Assembly (NCBI GenBank): GCA_050084985.1
Contig: JBITNC010000002.1
Span: 37,820,001-37,884,000 of the forward strand
From: Nageia nagi
Taxonomy: Eukaryota > Pinophyta
Length of the DNA stretch: 64,000 nt
Reading direction: 5' to 3'
Shown here: one piece after another, positions 44,721 through 58,700 of the stretch
Layout: each line of letters begins with the position of its first letter
Position numbering within the stretch: the stretch's first letter is position 1
Notes under the pieces: model-generated
What the model was told of the DNA's origin: nothing
What the model saw: the letters and a program-made list of their open reading frames with translations, nothing else
The model's database searches: none
Made by a program: the position numbers and the translations under genes

Positions 44721-47700
44721 AAGTATGTTAATGGGATTTTTCCATTGATGAAGAGAAATTTAATTCCTTCAATTTAGTATTGTCAAAATGCATACTATAC
44801 ACTTTCAAGATTGAATAGTAAGCCAAACTTGATGCGAGTCCTCTAAAGGTAATGATAAAGTTAGACATAAACAATAATAATAGTCTAAATATAAGAAATA
44901 ATAAATAACTCTAATTCACCATGTAATGTAATCTCAAACTTAGGATTAATCCTTTAAGACACCTTCATTTGAGATGTTCCCTCACTTAAGTGAGTTTGAT
45001 CTCTGCATGGGATGAGAATATATATAATCATGAAGAAATATATCAAACCTACCCATAATTATAATTTTGTTGAGTCATTTAGAAGCACTACCACATGCAT
45101 GCATTCATATCATGAGCATAAGTGTTTATTATATATTTATCAAGTAGACAATCTCAATTGCTTAAATGTTTGTTCAAGTGATTTATCTTGAGAAGTCAAA
45201 TAAATTCAGTTATCATTATCAACTCATAATGAATTATCATCCTATATTAACCCTTGGTTGCATTGACATAATAATATTTTAACACCCTCTTAAGATAATA
45301 AAATGGTATTGTTGTTGGGCCTTGATATGGTGATGGTCTCTCATGTTGCTCTATTGAGTACCAAATTGATCTTGTTTGTATTTCAACATTATTAAATGAT
45401 CCACTCTATTGTAGATCAATATGGAAGAGTGATGATATTTATTGTAATATCTCAAAGTATATCACTAACTCCTTTTCTTATGATAGCTTCATTATCCTTA
45501 ATCTCAAAAAAATATAAATTATCATAACATAAATAATTTAAAATTTGATTTTAATGTCTATAAGTGACCAAACAATGGTTAATAATTATGTAGAAAAACA
45601 TATATAAGAAGAGCAAGGGAACACCTAGAGTATCTTCAATGTATAATAGTAAGAAGTACATAAAAAAGAGTATCAAAGATAATAGGTCTAAGTGAAATAG
45701 AAAGTTTACATATGGAAATTCAAGGGGCTTCTTCAATATTTGAGGTCAGAAAGAATCTCATGGTGTTGTAACTAGAGGAAGTAACCCTAGTTGGTTTATT
45801 AGTAATGTGCAATTGAGTAATCCTTCTAGAGTATTCAAGGTTCATGTGACACTTCCAATTTATAATTTCTTATGATTATAAATAAGATATGATAAGTTTG
45901 GAACTTATTATGTTGTTGTATCTATTAGTGATCACTTTCTGGATGGGTGGGTGGCTTCTCTAATATAGAGTACGAAATATTTTTGTTCTTTGTAATTCTC
46001 CATTGTTTCAAAGTATGGACACCATTGAATAAGAAATGGAACTGATCTTGAATTTCATAGTATATGGGCAAATGAATATGAATTTCTCTTTAGTTTCTTG
46101 CTCCATGCTGCATAGTTTGTATATATGATGGTCTCTAGGGATATCATGGTCTATCTCGATAAGGATTTGGTATGAGAAAACCCTTATCTATCCAAGAGGG
46201 AAAAAGATATAATGTGATATATGTATTTTAATGTGATTAGGGTTGATAACACACCATTTTTAAGTTTCATGTAAATTTTAAGATAATATAAAAGATTTGA
46301 TATTGATATTTGAAGTCAACTCCAAGGTTCATAAAACTTGATGAAGATTGAAATGAAGTCAAGATACTTGTTGTGCCTATCAATGAGATAAACAATGAAA
46401 TAAGGCATCTTTGAGAGGATATTTATACCCTTTGATTTGATAAATTTACTAACAATATACATGCACCTAAAATAAACATCCTAATATCCTTCACCATTTC
46501 CTTTCTTATCTTCTATTTGGATGAAATGATCGTATATTGTAAGAATTAAAAGGAAAATCCATAACATATTGAGCAAGTGTCGGATATATTTTGTCACCAT
46601 AATTTATAGGCTAACATAGGTAGACATTCCTTTAGCACCATGTAATTTAACACTTGAGTTTGATTTTCAACCTTTAGGGATTACATATCAATTTATAGAA
46701 TATCAAAGTTATTCAAGATTGATAGTTTCATAGTACTTTTTAATTTGTATTATCAATTTATGCCACAACCATAATATAAAATTATTTCTGTATGCCTAGA
46801 AAGAATAGTATAAGGACCTAATTATACATCAAGACCTTGATTTCCTAGATAACCATTCAAATATTTGTGGGCTTATGATGTTATGGTAATGGATGATTTT
46901 TTAAACCTTCAAACTGGAATAAAATGGGATTAGTAAATTTAGTTTACACCTACCTTTGACACCCTAAGTTAGGGATTGGTCAAGCTCTTAGGAACCATTC
47001 AAGGTTTTGGAAACAAATGAAAATATGCATTAACTAAAATAGAATATATATAACCAAAAAATAAATTACAACCATTAAATATGTGTTACTTTTTGATTGG
47101 ATCCAAATTATGTACTATGATTTTGGGATTCTATACTACTTCAAAAATCATTTTAACAGTAATAAATCCACATGAAAATTATTTTCCAAGGAATTATTCC
47201 ATAGGAAAATAATCATTTGAGAAAGATTTCTATATCTTTTATGATTTTTAAATTCTAATTTTTGTATGCACTTCACAATGTTGTAAAAAAACCTTCCCTA
47301 TGAATTTCAAAGAATTTGGACATTAGATGATGCACTTGCACATAAAAACTCAAATATGTATTCCAATAAAATGTTAGATGATAATCATAGATGTAGGGAG
47401 GATGAAATATTGATTAAGATTATTGATTACATTTTAGAAACATCTCCTATGATTTTTAGCTTTAGAAAAAATGACAATGATAATTTCTATATTCTTAAGT
47501 GCAAGGTAATAACATGAGGGAAACTATAAGTTAGAATAAATTACATCCTCTACAGAGAAGGAGATCTCTCTTATTTATAGATGAATTTTTGGACTGCTTA
47601 GGTTTGGGGGGATCTACTTACTTATATTCATGGGATTAGAAAACATGTGTGAATCTTTATGAGGCTCTATGAATATTAATAGAGGTTCATATTAATATAG

Positions 47701-48619
47701 GAACAGGGTGATTGAGTGAGTGAGTAGTAGGTGATGTTAGTATTAATTAGGATTTGGAGAGATTAACTCATATATGTGAAACTTTATAACATAAATGGAA
47801 TATGGGGTTAGAAGGTTATTAAGAATGCATTAAAGTGAATTAGAGAACTATTATAATGGAGTTTAGGGTTAATCAATATATGGATGATATTATGCATTTA
47901 ATGGAGGTCTAGATTAAGGAATGGTTAAGGTGGTGAGAAGATAATTAGGTTGATAAATTGGGTTTTGGGATTTACAAGATATTATGGGGATTTGTAACTA
48001 CATATGTGAGGATTTGACATTAATGGAGGATAGGATTAGGATATGATTATGGATGATTTAAGGTAAGAATATGGTAATTAGGAGAAATTTTTAGGTAAAT
48101 GAATATTTAAAGTATATTTACGTAGAAAAAATGATGAACTTGTATTTAATTGCATGGGGATTTATGAGTTTTGTAGGATTTTATTCAAAACTAGGTATTT
48201 AGTTATGCATGGACATGTAGGATGGTGACTAGGCATGCAAGTTGATGATTATATACCATTTATCATTATTTAAATTCTTGACATTTATGGTTAAGGTTAG
48301 GCATACGAGTTACATGAGAAATATGGGCATGATTTAGATGTTAGGATAACATATTAAATAAAGTATTAATGGATTAAAGGGTGTAGACTCTTAATGATTA
48401 CATTTTTCTGCTTTTAGTGTTATGTTATGGGAATTAAATGTAGTACAAAAAACCTTAAAGATATGCAATATTTATTGAATTTGAATTTTGATTGACACCT
48501 TAAACTTAATAATTTGATGGCTCAAACTTGATAATTTGAATTTGAATTTTGATTAGTGATGATGATTATTTTGAGAGCTTATAAGACATAATGATATGGA
48601 CTTAAATGGCCATAGTAAT
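44721..48619. other. No recognisable gene
   Basis: Nearly 4 kb of AT-rich DNA with no domain, tandem array or LTR pair that I can support. It is purine-rich from about 47,650 to 48,350. Open frames are short and uninformative. Confidence 0.35.
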
Positions 48620-49762
48620 TGATGAGTCCTATTTTTGATCTCATAAATGAGCATTAAAGAGCTTTATTTGCAACATTATGAGTTTGTATTATGATTTTTA
48701 CTTGCATTATTGATGTGATGTGAATAGTGAATAAAGGAGTAATTAAGGACTCAAGAATTACTATTGAGAACTTAATTAACTCCAAAATAAAACATAAAGG
48801 ATAAAGAAGTCTAAGGTTATTACATTATAGTTTATATATTCTGCTATAGGAATCTACTACAAGAGCATATACAATTTACTTCAGGAGTGTTTACAACTAG
48901 TTATAGGAATGTATGCAAAAATATTGATTACAAGAATGTCTGTAGATATAGTTATTATAGGAAAAATTGTATAATGTAGTGATTACAAAAGCGATTGTAG
49001 AATACAATCAATTATAGGAACATGTCTACAGGAGTAGATTCAAGAAAAATCAAACTCAGCCAACTAAAAGCATTCACCCAACTACAAGGTCATCTATGGA
49101 ATTAATTATGGACTCAATATTCTTTTTGCTATTTTATAATAAGTGCATTTATGGGTTATCATAACCATAAAATATATTCTTTCTTGGAATTAGACACCAA
49201 GAATCTTGGATGGTTATTGACTACAACCATATGCCTTGATTTTAGGGTCTTAGAGATTTATTTAGTATTTGGGATAACCAATAATAGGGTAATAATAGAA
49301 GTAGTTATATTTTAGAATAAAATATACTCTTTTTTCCCATATGTGAAGAATAGGAGAATAAGGAGGAAGAAGAGAAGGAGAAGAAGGAGGATGTAAGAGT
49401 GGAATGTATTATGTACTCTGTTTCTAAAATGAAATTACTTGTATCTCCATTTGTTCTAGTTCTTTCTTGAATTATTGGAAAGGGGATGGTGATCTCCTCT
49501 TAATGTAACAAGGACAGATCCATCACTCGTTAGCTAGATATAGAGTACTATTTATTTTATATAATTTTATACTTTTTGTAGAATTGGATCTCTTTGTAAA
49601 TAGGTGTATACAACACAAGCTTTAGCATAAAATCTCTACGATCTCAAATTGACATTAGAAGGAGTTTCTCTCTTAATGAAAGGTGCAAAATTGGAATCTT
49701 AGCATATTTATCATTCCTAAGAGTTAGGAAAGCTTAAAGGTACACCCTAAAAATTCCCATCA
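48620..49762 (+). repeat. 5' LTR of the LARD-like element
   Basis: 1,143 bp. Shared with the 3' LTR throughout, for example GGGTTATCATAACCATAAAA, GGAAAGGGGATGGTGATCT and TGTATACAACACAAGCTTTAG. Its first half holds variably spaced TTA(C/T)A(A/G)GA(A/G) repeats. Confidence 0.9.
48841..49045 (+). repeat. TTAYARGA repeats in the 5' LTR
   Basis: A core TTA(T/C)A(G/A)GAA(C/T)(A/G)T plus TGTA recurs about eight times at 23-31-bp spacing. The 3' LTR has the same (60,311-60,510). It is the same motif as the regular 23-bp array at 59,552. Confidence 0.75.
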
Positions 49763-49765
49763 TTT

Positions 49766-49784
49766 TGGCACTATTTTCAAAGAA
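49766..49784 (+). promoter_or_regulatory. Decayed primer-binding site of the LARD-like element
   Basis: TGGCACTATTTTCAAAGAA keeps the spacing and some of the bases of the TGGCGCCGTTGCCGGGGA site (tRNA-Asp type) of Tat/Athila elements. C-to-T and G-to-A changes dominate, as expected for methylated repeats. Confidence 0.6.
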
Positions 49785-49911
49785 ACTAGGGCACAATTTA
49801 TAGTTTGATTTTTGGTTGAGGGACTGTAGATAAGAAATAATATTGGGGGATATTGCACACATGTCTAGTTTCTCTAATAAAATCTGATCTAAATCTAACT
49901 TGAGTTGAATG

Positions 49912-50189
49912 TGTTAGAGTATTAAGTTCACTTAGGAGTATTTTCATTTATTTCCTAGGTTTTTTATTCTCTACCTAGTTTGTTGTGGTGATGACCACTT
50001 CCTTCTCATTTTGTGCATTTTTACATTCCCACATGGTTGGCATGCTAGTTTGTATTTGCCCTATTTATTTGGACTCCATTCTCATTTCATAAGAATTTAG
50101 TTTTGAGGATTTTAGCTTCATTTCCTATTTGTGGTGCTCTTGCATTTCCTATTTTTAGGTGTGATTTGCTTTCCTTGCAAATCTTCACA
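49912..50189 (+). repeat. 5' LTR of the nested copia
   Basis: 278 bp, TG...CA. The primer-binding site TGGTACCAGAGC starts at 50,190 with no spacer. Confidence 0.93.
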
Positions 50190-51378
50190 TGGTACCAGAG
50201 CAGGTTGGATTTTTGCAAGCATCCAAACTCTTCGTGGAGTTTTCTTAGATTTGATTCTTTTGTTGGGTTGTGCAATTTTTTCTTAGATTGCACTCTTTCT
50301 ACCCACTTTGTTTTCTATATATAGTGTGCTTTATTTTTCTTCTTCGCTAAGAGCTACCTATTTGGTCATTTCCTTGTGTGCATCCATGTTGTTTGGAAAT
50401 TGCCCTCCTCTACATTTCTTTTGATGAGAGCATTGGTAGTCCCCATAATATCCATGCACTTGACTCATGCATAATAGACATGATTTGGTATTCCCTCACA
50501 TTATACCTTACATGATGTATCTTCCTTCCTCTTATGACATCTATGATCTCTACTCTAGCTCTATTCTCCTTATTAGTGGTTGTAGCCTCTCTATTGGTCC
50601 TGATATTGGCCCTCTCCTTAGTTCCTATTTTGCTAGTGACTCTCTTGGCTTCTCATAGGCTCTCCCTCCTTATGTTTGGTGCCATTTCATGCATACAATT
50701 CTTTCTAATGGGTTTGGTTGTTTATTCCTCACCATCTTAATCCTACATGTGGTGACCTCCTGCTAGATTAGCAGTGATTTTTGGATCCTCCCTTGCTACT
50801 CCAATGCATGACTCTCCTTGATTGGTATTTTTTGTAACATTGGCTATGTTTCCACTCAACTTGTGAGGCTCCTTCATTGTCTTCCAGTAATCTGGGCATC
50901 TCTTTTTTGGCTCTAGCTCTTGGACTCTAAAAATTGTAGTCTGTAGCTCATTGCTTAGTATCTCTACTCCACCACGAATCATCTCCTCATGCTCAACTCA
51001 ATCTGCAAGTCTAAATTACATTTTTTTGGATTCCCTATAGTTTCATTCAAAAATAAAAAAATATTTAATTTTCTAATTTTTTAAATTAGAAAAATAACTT
51101 CTATTTTTTAATAGTTTTAGGGCCCATTTAAATTAAATATAGAGGAATCACATTTAAATGCATAGCTTGGGAAAATGCACTTCATTTGGGGTGTCATTTT
51201 TTGCATTATAAAGCTAGAGAATAGATCTTTTAGACTATTTATATTGTAAGCCTTGAAGGCAAGTTCTTTGGGGTGGATCATTTGAAAGTGAATAAAATTT
51301 GGGTGGGGTCTTCTTGTGTTGGGTGTTGATTTTTGCACCTCTTGTTGCTTGGCTCCTTAGTCTATTTGGTGTTTTGAG
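50190..51378 (+). other. Leader of the nested copia
   Basis: About 1.2 kb between the primer site and gag. The serine/leucine-rich frames at 50,467-50,740 have no known match. It is longer than usual for copia, as in the young element. Confidence 0.6.
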
Positions 51379-54300
51379 ATGGAGCATTATTTATTTAAAA
51401 TTGAACCTCTCACACCTCATAACTATCACACTTGGAAACCATATATGTTGAAAATATTGGCATAAAGAGGACGAAACACACTCATTAAGGAGCAAAAATT
51501 CACATTCAAATTTGATTATGAAATTTGGTAATTCAAAAAGGCAATTGGTGAAGCATTTAGGCTAATAAAATCAATTGTTAGTGAGAGTTTATGGTTTCAT
51601 CTTGATAGCATAACCACACCACATAAAGCATGGGATAAATTGGAATCTTTGTTTAGTAAAGTTGACACAATGAGGGTCATGCAAATTGATGTTCAACTTA
51701 CTACTTTGTCTCTTAATGACTATCCCACCATGGTTGATTATCTCACTAAATTTAAGGATTTGTGATCACAATTGTTGGGTAGTGGTAAAAAGAAGAAAGA
51801 GAATGAATGCATTTATTTTATTCTATCAAAATTGAAGGTCCCATTTTATGTATTTGCTTCTACATTCCTCTCTACAAAGGATGCTATGGGTGATAAATTC
51901 ACAATGCCTAAGTTAGAAGAATTTTGTGAGCGTCTTATAAGGGAAGAAACTAAAATTTCAACTCTTGATGCATCTTCATCTTCATCTAAGGCATTGACAA
52001 CATCTAAAGGTAAAGAATAGCTCAAGCCTAAGCCTAAGACCACTACTCCATAGCCAGCTCCTAAGGTCCCTAACTCTAAATCCACTCTAAAAAAGGAGAA
52101 GCCTACTTGTTCTTATTGTGGGAAGCTTGGACATGTCATTGAAAAATGTTATAAAAAGATGAAAGATGATAAAAAGAATAAAAAATTTGAATATTATCAT
52201 GTATCAAGAAAGGATTTGAATGCTCTTGGGAAGGGACATTCTATTTTAGAGATTTGGGTTATGGATTCAGGCACCTCTCATCACATGATTCCATCTAAGG
52301 AGTCTTTTCCATCTCTTTGTTCTACTTCCACTGCTAGCATTGAGGTTGGTGATTCCTCTCACATTTTTGTGAAGGGGAAAGTAGACATTCTTATTTTAGG
52401 TGGTTGCATCCTTGATGTGCTTTTGGTTCCTAATCTCTCTTCCAACCTTCTTTCTATTTATCAGATTTGTAATACTGGTGGTGGAAGGACTTTTATTCAT
52501 ACCTGATGATTTTGAGTTTCATACTTTGTAGGAGCCATATTCACTTTTTGCATGAGGTGATGTTGATCATTCCTTGAGGCTATATCAATTTAAGGAATTT
52601 GATGATGTTGATTCAGGTACTAGGTTGGTTTCCTATGTAGATTCTATGAGTAGACTTTGGCATAAGATGTTTGGGCACCTCAACTATAGATATTTGTAAG
52701 AGTTACATTCTCATGATAGGGTCATTGGATTGCTTAAGTTGTCTTGTTATGATGGTGTTTACCTTGGTTATTCCCTTCAAAAATAACATCAATACCCTTT
52801 TCCTAATGGTAAAGCTAATCATGCATCTTCTCTCGTAGAGTTGGTACATAATGACTTAATGATCTTTCCACACCCATCCTTCACTAGAGCTTACCATGCA
52901 CTGACTTGCATTGATGATTTCTCAAGACATACTTGGGTGTATTTTCTCAAGTACAAGAGTGATGTATTTGCTCATTTCAAAGTCTTCAAGGCTTTGGTTG
53001 AGAATCAATCTTCTAGTTGCATCAAGAATCTTCATATAAATAATGGGGGGAGTACTTTAGCACAAAGTTTTTAGAGTTATTTGAGAAGCATGGTATAATT
53101 CATCAACATTCAATTCCTCACACTCCATAATAGAATAGAGTTATAGAAAGGAAGAACATAACACTAAAGGAGATGGATAGTTGTATGATGCATTCTCGAG
53201 ACTTGCCTCCTATCTTTTGGGCTAAGGCAGTCAATTATGCAAACTACATTCAAAATCACACTCCTCATCAGGCACTTGATCATATGACTCCTGAAGAGGC
53301 TTGGAGTGGAACCAAACCTGATGTGTCATGCTTTAGAGTGTTTGGTATTCTTGCTTGGGCCTTTATTTTAAAAACCAAGCATAAGGCCTTATAAAAGAAG
53401 AGAAAGTCTCCCATTTTTATTGGCTATAATGAGGATATGAAGGCGTATCAATTGATTGATCCTGATACTCATGATATTATCTTTTACACTTATGTTCAGT
53501 TCGATGAGCACCTTCCTAATTCTCCCTCTTCATCTCCTTGCTTGGTGTTACCTAACTTGTATGACACATATTCTAAGGTCTTTCATGGGGAGGATATTCT
53601 TGATGTTGTTTCCCCCACACCAACTATTTATCCTCCACCATCTATAGTTTTTGCTACTCTTCCTATTGATGTTGCATCTTCTTCCATTGCTGGTATTTGC
53701 ATGCCCAAATGGGCTCACTCTACACTTAAAATGCAACACCTTTCATTAAGGATCTCCCACCTTCCCATTGCTATTCCATTGATTTCAATCTTGTTGGTCA
53801 GGCATAGTGAGGTGATCCACATAATTTTTTAGAGGCTCACGATATAACAAAGTGGGATGATGCTATGATGATTGAGTATTCTTTGTTGCTGAAGAATAAT
53901 ACTTGGGAGCTTATTTCTCTTCACCATGGGAGGAAGTTGGTTCAATGTAAATGGGTGTACTGAACCAAGTATGTAGCTAATGGTTCCATTGACAAGTATA
54001 AGGCTCATCTTATTTCCAATGGGTTCTCATAGATTGAAGGGATTGATTATTCTGAGACCTTTGCTCTTGTGGCCAAGATGGATTCAATTTACCTTATACT
54101 TTCTCTTGCTACTTCTTAGGGATGGTTAATTTTTTAGATGGATGTGAAAAAAACTTTTCAACATGGTGATTTGTATGAGGAGATCTATATGGAGCAGCTT
54201 GCTAGTTTTGTTAAGGATTCTTCACTTATTTATAGGCTTAAGAGATCTCTCTATGGCCTCAAACAAGCTCCTCAGGCATGGTATGAGAAGATGGATTCTT

Positions 54301-55340
54301 TTCTCCTCTTCATTGATTTTTTATTGATACTCTAACTGTACAATCTATATCTAGATACATGGAGTAGATACCACTATCTTGGTGTTGTATGTTGATGATC
54401 TTCTTCTCAGTAGCACCTCCTACTCTCACTAGCACCTCCTGCTCTCACATTCAAATAGTTCAACAGTTTCTCTCTAAGAGATTTGAGATGGAAAATCTTG
54501 GACTTTCCCACTACTTTCTTGGGTTTTAGGTGACATAGATAGATTTAGGGATTTCCATTTCTTAGCATAAGTATTCCTTGGATCTTCTTATGTGGTTTAG
54601 GATGTCAGATTGTAATCCTTCTTTGAAACCTTTTTAGAGTGGGGTGACTTTGACTTCCTCTTACACTTCACTGATATGTGATGCTACTTTGTATCACCAG
54701 TTGGTTGAGAGTATTCTATATCTCACTCATACTTGACCAAATATTTCATATGCTATTGGGCTTGTTTCATGATTTGCATAGACCCCTCATGAGTCTCATT
54801 AGCAGAAAATTAAGAGGATTATTTGATATGTGAGGGACATTACCCACTTTGATCTACATTACATGAGAGGTGATCTAGTATTGAGTGTATATACAGATTT
54901 TGATTGGGCTAATTCTTCTGATCATCATTCCACTTCTAGCTATGTCTTTTATCTTGGTACTTCTCCCATCGCTTGGTCATGCAAGAAGTAGAAAGCTATT
55001 GCACTATCATTGATTAAGGCAGAGTATAGAGTAGTTATTTATGTGAGTTAGGAGGTAATTTGGCTTCAAAAGTTATTATAGGAGTTTGGCTACCCCTATT
55101 CTAGGACCATAGTTTTTTGGTGTGACAATCAAAGTGTGATTCACATTTTGCGCAATCCTGTTGAGCATCAATGCACCAAACACATTGAGGTCCACATGCA
55201 CTCCATTCATTAGCATATTTAGGATCACATTATCAACTTGGAGTACATTCCTATAGAGTAGAAGATCATATAAATCTTCACTAAGTCCTTTGCATCGCCT
55301 CATTTCCTTTAGCTATGTGGTTTGCTAGGGATGAAGGAAG
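51379..55340 (+). pseudogene. Decayed copia gag-pol of the nested element
   Basis: Starts at ATG 51,379 (MEHYLFKIEPLTPHNYHTW). Gag follows with HKAWDKLESLFSKVDTMRVM and the zinc knuckle CSYCGKLGHVIEKC near 52,107-52,148. Protease has DSGTSHHM (52,264 onwards). Integrase keeps LTCIDDFSRHTWVYFLKYK (52,895 onwards) and WAKAVNYANYIQN. RT has MDVKKTFQHGDLYEEIYM and KRSLYGLKQAPQAWYEKM (54,138-54,300), then YVDDLLL near 54,390. RNase H remnants run through KHIEVHMH near 55,180. Numerous TAG/TGA stops and some frameshifts; it follows the typical gag-PR-IN-RT-RH order. Confidence 0.93.
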
Positions 55341-55477
55341 TTGTCCTTGGGTGGTTTTTTCATCATATTTCAGTAGATTATTTGCACATATTGTACATGA
55401 CTACCTGATCAAGCCTTGTTGCTGGGACTCATTTTTTTGGATATGCCACTTTATCTCCTTGTTCACTTAAGGGGGGT

Positions 55478-55765
55478 TGTTAGAGTATTAATTTCACTTA
55501 GGAGTATTTTCATTTATTTACTAGGTTTTCTATTCTCTAGCTAGTTTGTTATGGTGATAACCACTTCCTTATTAGTTTGTGCATTTTTACATTCTTGCAT
55601 GGTTGGCATGCTGTTGTACATTAGTTTGTATTTTCCCTATTTATTTGGGCTCCATTCTCATTAAATAAGAATTCAATTTTGAGGATTCTAGCTTCATTTC
55701 TTGTTTGTGATGCTCTTGCATTTCCTTTTTTTGGGTGTGATTTGCTCTCCTTGCAAATCTTCACA
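55478..55765 (+). repeat. 3' LTR of the nested copia
   Basis: 288 bp. It differs from the 5' copy by scattered substitutions and by an extra ~10 bp around 55,613. The polypurine tract (G-run) is at 55,469-55,477. Confidence 0.93.
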
Positions 55766-55770
55766 GAATG

Positions 55771-58700
55771 GAGTATGAATCTAGTGGATACAAAAGCCAT
55801 GGAATATCCAACCCCTTTCAACAAGATGATGATCAGGAGAGACTCTGGCATATTTATTTTTATTTTGCAATTTAAATTATGTATTTTATTTTCAATTGGG
55901 TTTTATTTCAAATTTTTGTTTGGTATGTTTTTATTGTTTTAAAATTTTTATTTACAATTTATTTTACATGTTTTTCTTTTCTAGGCTTTTTACATTTTTT
56001 ATTTTATTGTAATAGATTCATAATTTTTAATATTAACCCCCCACTATTAGAAAATTGAAAACATCGTTGCAAAAATGAATTGATACTTATGGATTTGCCA
56101 TGATCTGCAAATATTTTTATTTATTTTGCAAATCTATTTGTAGAAAATTTGTTGATGCATGTGTGGTTGGACTATTTTTTTTTCTCTAGAAAGAATATCT
56201 TCTAAAATGTATTACTTTTGGTTGTTCTTTCAATAACAGTCCAAAAATACTTTTTTTCCCAAGATCTTGGGCTTTAATTTTTCCAGGTTAATCATCTTGA
56301 TTATTGACCATATTTGGTATAATAATGGAGCTAAATATTATATTTTTTATGGAACTTTTTATATCTCTCCAAGTGCTATAGTGATTTTAATATCATTTTC
56401 ACAAAATTGCACTTTACTTTATTTGATTGTCTCAAATTTCATAACAGTAAAAAATGACAAGTTAGGATTTTTAAACCTCTGGTTTATATGGTTTTTCTTG
56501 ATGGAATTAAATGCAATTTATTATTTGAATAGGTTTACATTTTTCATGTTCAAGGGTTCCTAATTAAGCTCATTTGGATTTATGGTCTTCATGATATTCA
56601 ACCTAAGAAAAGGTAATTTATGCTTTTTGGTAAATGCATAACTTTCTGTATAATAGAATATTTTGTCACAAAAATAAATATAAAATGATATGATTTTTAA
56701 AAAATATTTATTGGGTAAATATATCTCTTTTTATATAAAATTACTGAATTTGAATCAATTGATTTGGACATCAAACAAAAAAAAATGTTAAAAATACTAA
56801 CTAGGGGTCTAAACTAGAAAATGCAAAAATTATGTATAACATAATTTTCTATCTTAAATTTTGAGTACCAAATGAATTTTATTTTTCAAAATTGTTTATA
56901 TGGGAGATATCCCTCTATGTATATTCCATCCTAAAATTTTAATCATGTCATTTCATTACTAGATGAAGGAGACATGACCAAAATAGTGACTAGTTATCCA
57001 AGTCACAAAATATAAAACCAACAATGCAGTTAACTGTTGCATAGCAGATTTGAAGCATCAAATGGTTATTTTAATTAGTTATGTTCATATGGAATATATT
57101 ACTATGAGTTTATTTTCATGTACAATTGGAATTTTATAAACTTTGTTGCAAAATGAAGGAATTATACATGAAATAGTAACAAAGGATCTATAATAAAAAT
57201 GATAGAATTAGTTATAGAAAATGTTGTTTCAAGAGATATTTGAAGAACCAATTGCAAGATTAAAGAAATAAAATTTTTGTGTAATATACATGTCAAAATA
57301 TTCTCCCTAAATAATTTTACATTCCATTATTGTGATATGGAAAATAAAAGATATTATCATAATCGTATGTTTTTTTTCTAGAGATTGCAAATTGTGAAAC
57401 ATGCAAACATTAAGTCATTTTGATTGCAAACTTGTTGTCTGAACCAAATGGTTAGAATATTTTTGTTTACAATATGAATATTTATTGAATTATATTTTCC
57501 AAAATATTTTAAATCATACCATTTTAACTTTATATGGAAAGTTATGGCTTTTACACTACCACTTGGTCTAGGTTGTTTTGTTGGCCAAGTCATCCATAAT
57601 AGAAATTTTTGTAGTAGATTGGTTTAATTTGAGGGATTATTTTCAAGTTGAATCTAATAAATAAGAAATCATTCAAAATTTAACTTCAAATATTTTGTTT
57701 TAGCTTGATCTCATAATTCTATGAAAGAGTTATGGTTAATGGAGAAATTTATTTTTCTAGAGTTTGTAACTTTGGGAAAGCATGTTATTTATTAAATTAA
57801 CTATGATATTGGATGAGAAAGATAAACATTTTGCAAAATTTTATTTACGAACAATAATTACAAATCATCTCATTAACTCATAAGTATTGTAGCATAAATT
57901 GCAATTCATCACTCTTCACAATTTTAGCATATACGATACTTCACAAAAGCCTTTCAAAAACAACAACAAAAAGGATATTATTTCATTTCTTTTCATGCAT
58001 TGAATTATTTATACAAGTTATTATTAATACATGTTTCTAATGCTTCTTGAAGGTTGCATTTATAAGAATTGATTTGAATTCTATAAGGTTACTCTTACAA
58101 AATATGATTATCTTGCAAGTATCATAACTTGGATGAATAGTGTATATATTTTTACTGCAATGATGATTTTCATAGCATGATTATTTTTAGAATAGGTGAA
58201 TAAAAATGTGTTTATAGCTCTTATTAGAAATTTATCTTTCTTAATTGCTTCACCTCCATCCACACATTCACATTGCTATCATTTATACCACTTTATAGTT
58301 TTCTCACCGCCATTTGAACCTCCACCATTCCACCATCTATACTAATTTCAATTTATTCACTCCACACCCCAATTCCACTTACTCATAATCCATATTATAT
58401 CATTAAATTAATCTCATACCATTTTCAATAACTTCTACATCTATTCATAGCCACCATTATAATTTGAATGTTGCTCACATGAGCAACTACAATAATTGCC
58501 CATGGCTAGAGGAGGAATTCTATGTTATAGAGATGGAGATCACTCTATGAGAAATTGTTGAGATGTATAGTTGCAAGTATGAAAAAAAAAGAGTGAAAAA
58601 GTAAAAAAAAAAAAAAAAGGATAAAGGGTTGATAAAGATAAGAGGTACTACTCAACAACATTTACTGTTTTATATCTTAGCAAATAGATATGAAACACTT

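Larger units (their letters stand above)
49912..55765 (+). mobile_element. Nested degenerate Ty1-copia element
   Basis: 5,854 bp with short LTRs (278 and 288 bp), both TGTTAGAGTA...TCTTCACA. The primer site TGGTACCAGAGC directly follows the first LTR and the tract AAGGGGGGT precedes the second. The flanks are identical, GAATG at 49,907-49,911 and 55,766-55,770, a perfect 5-bp target duplication, so it inserted about 130 bp downstream of the host element's primer site. gag-pol is complete in outline but broken. Confidence 0.95.
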
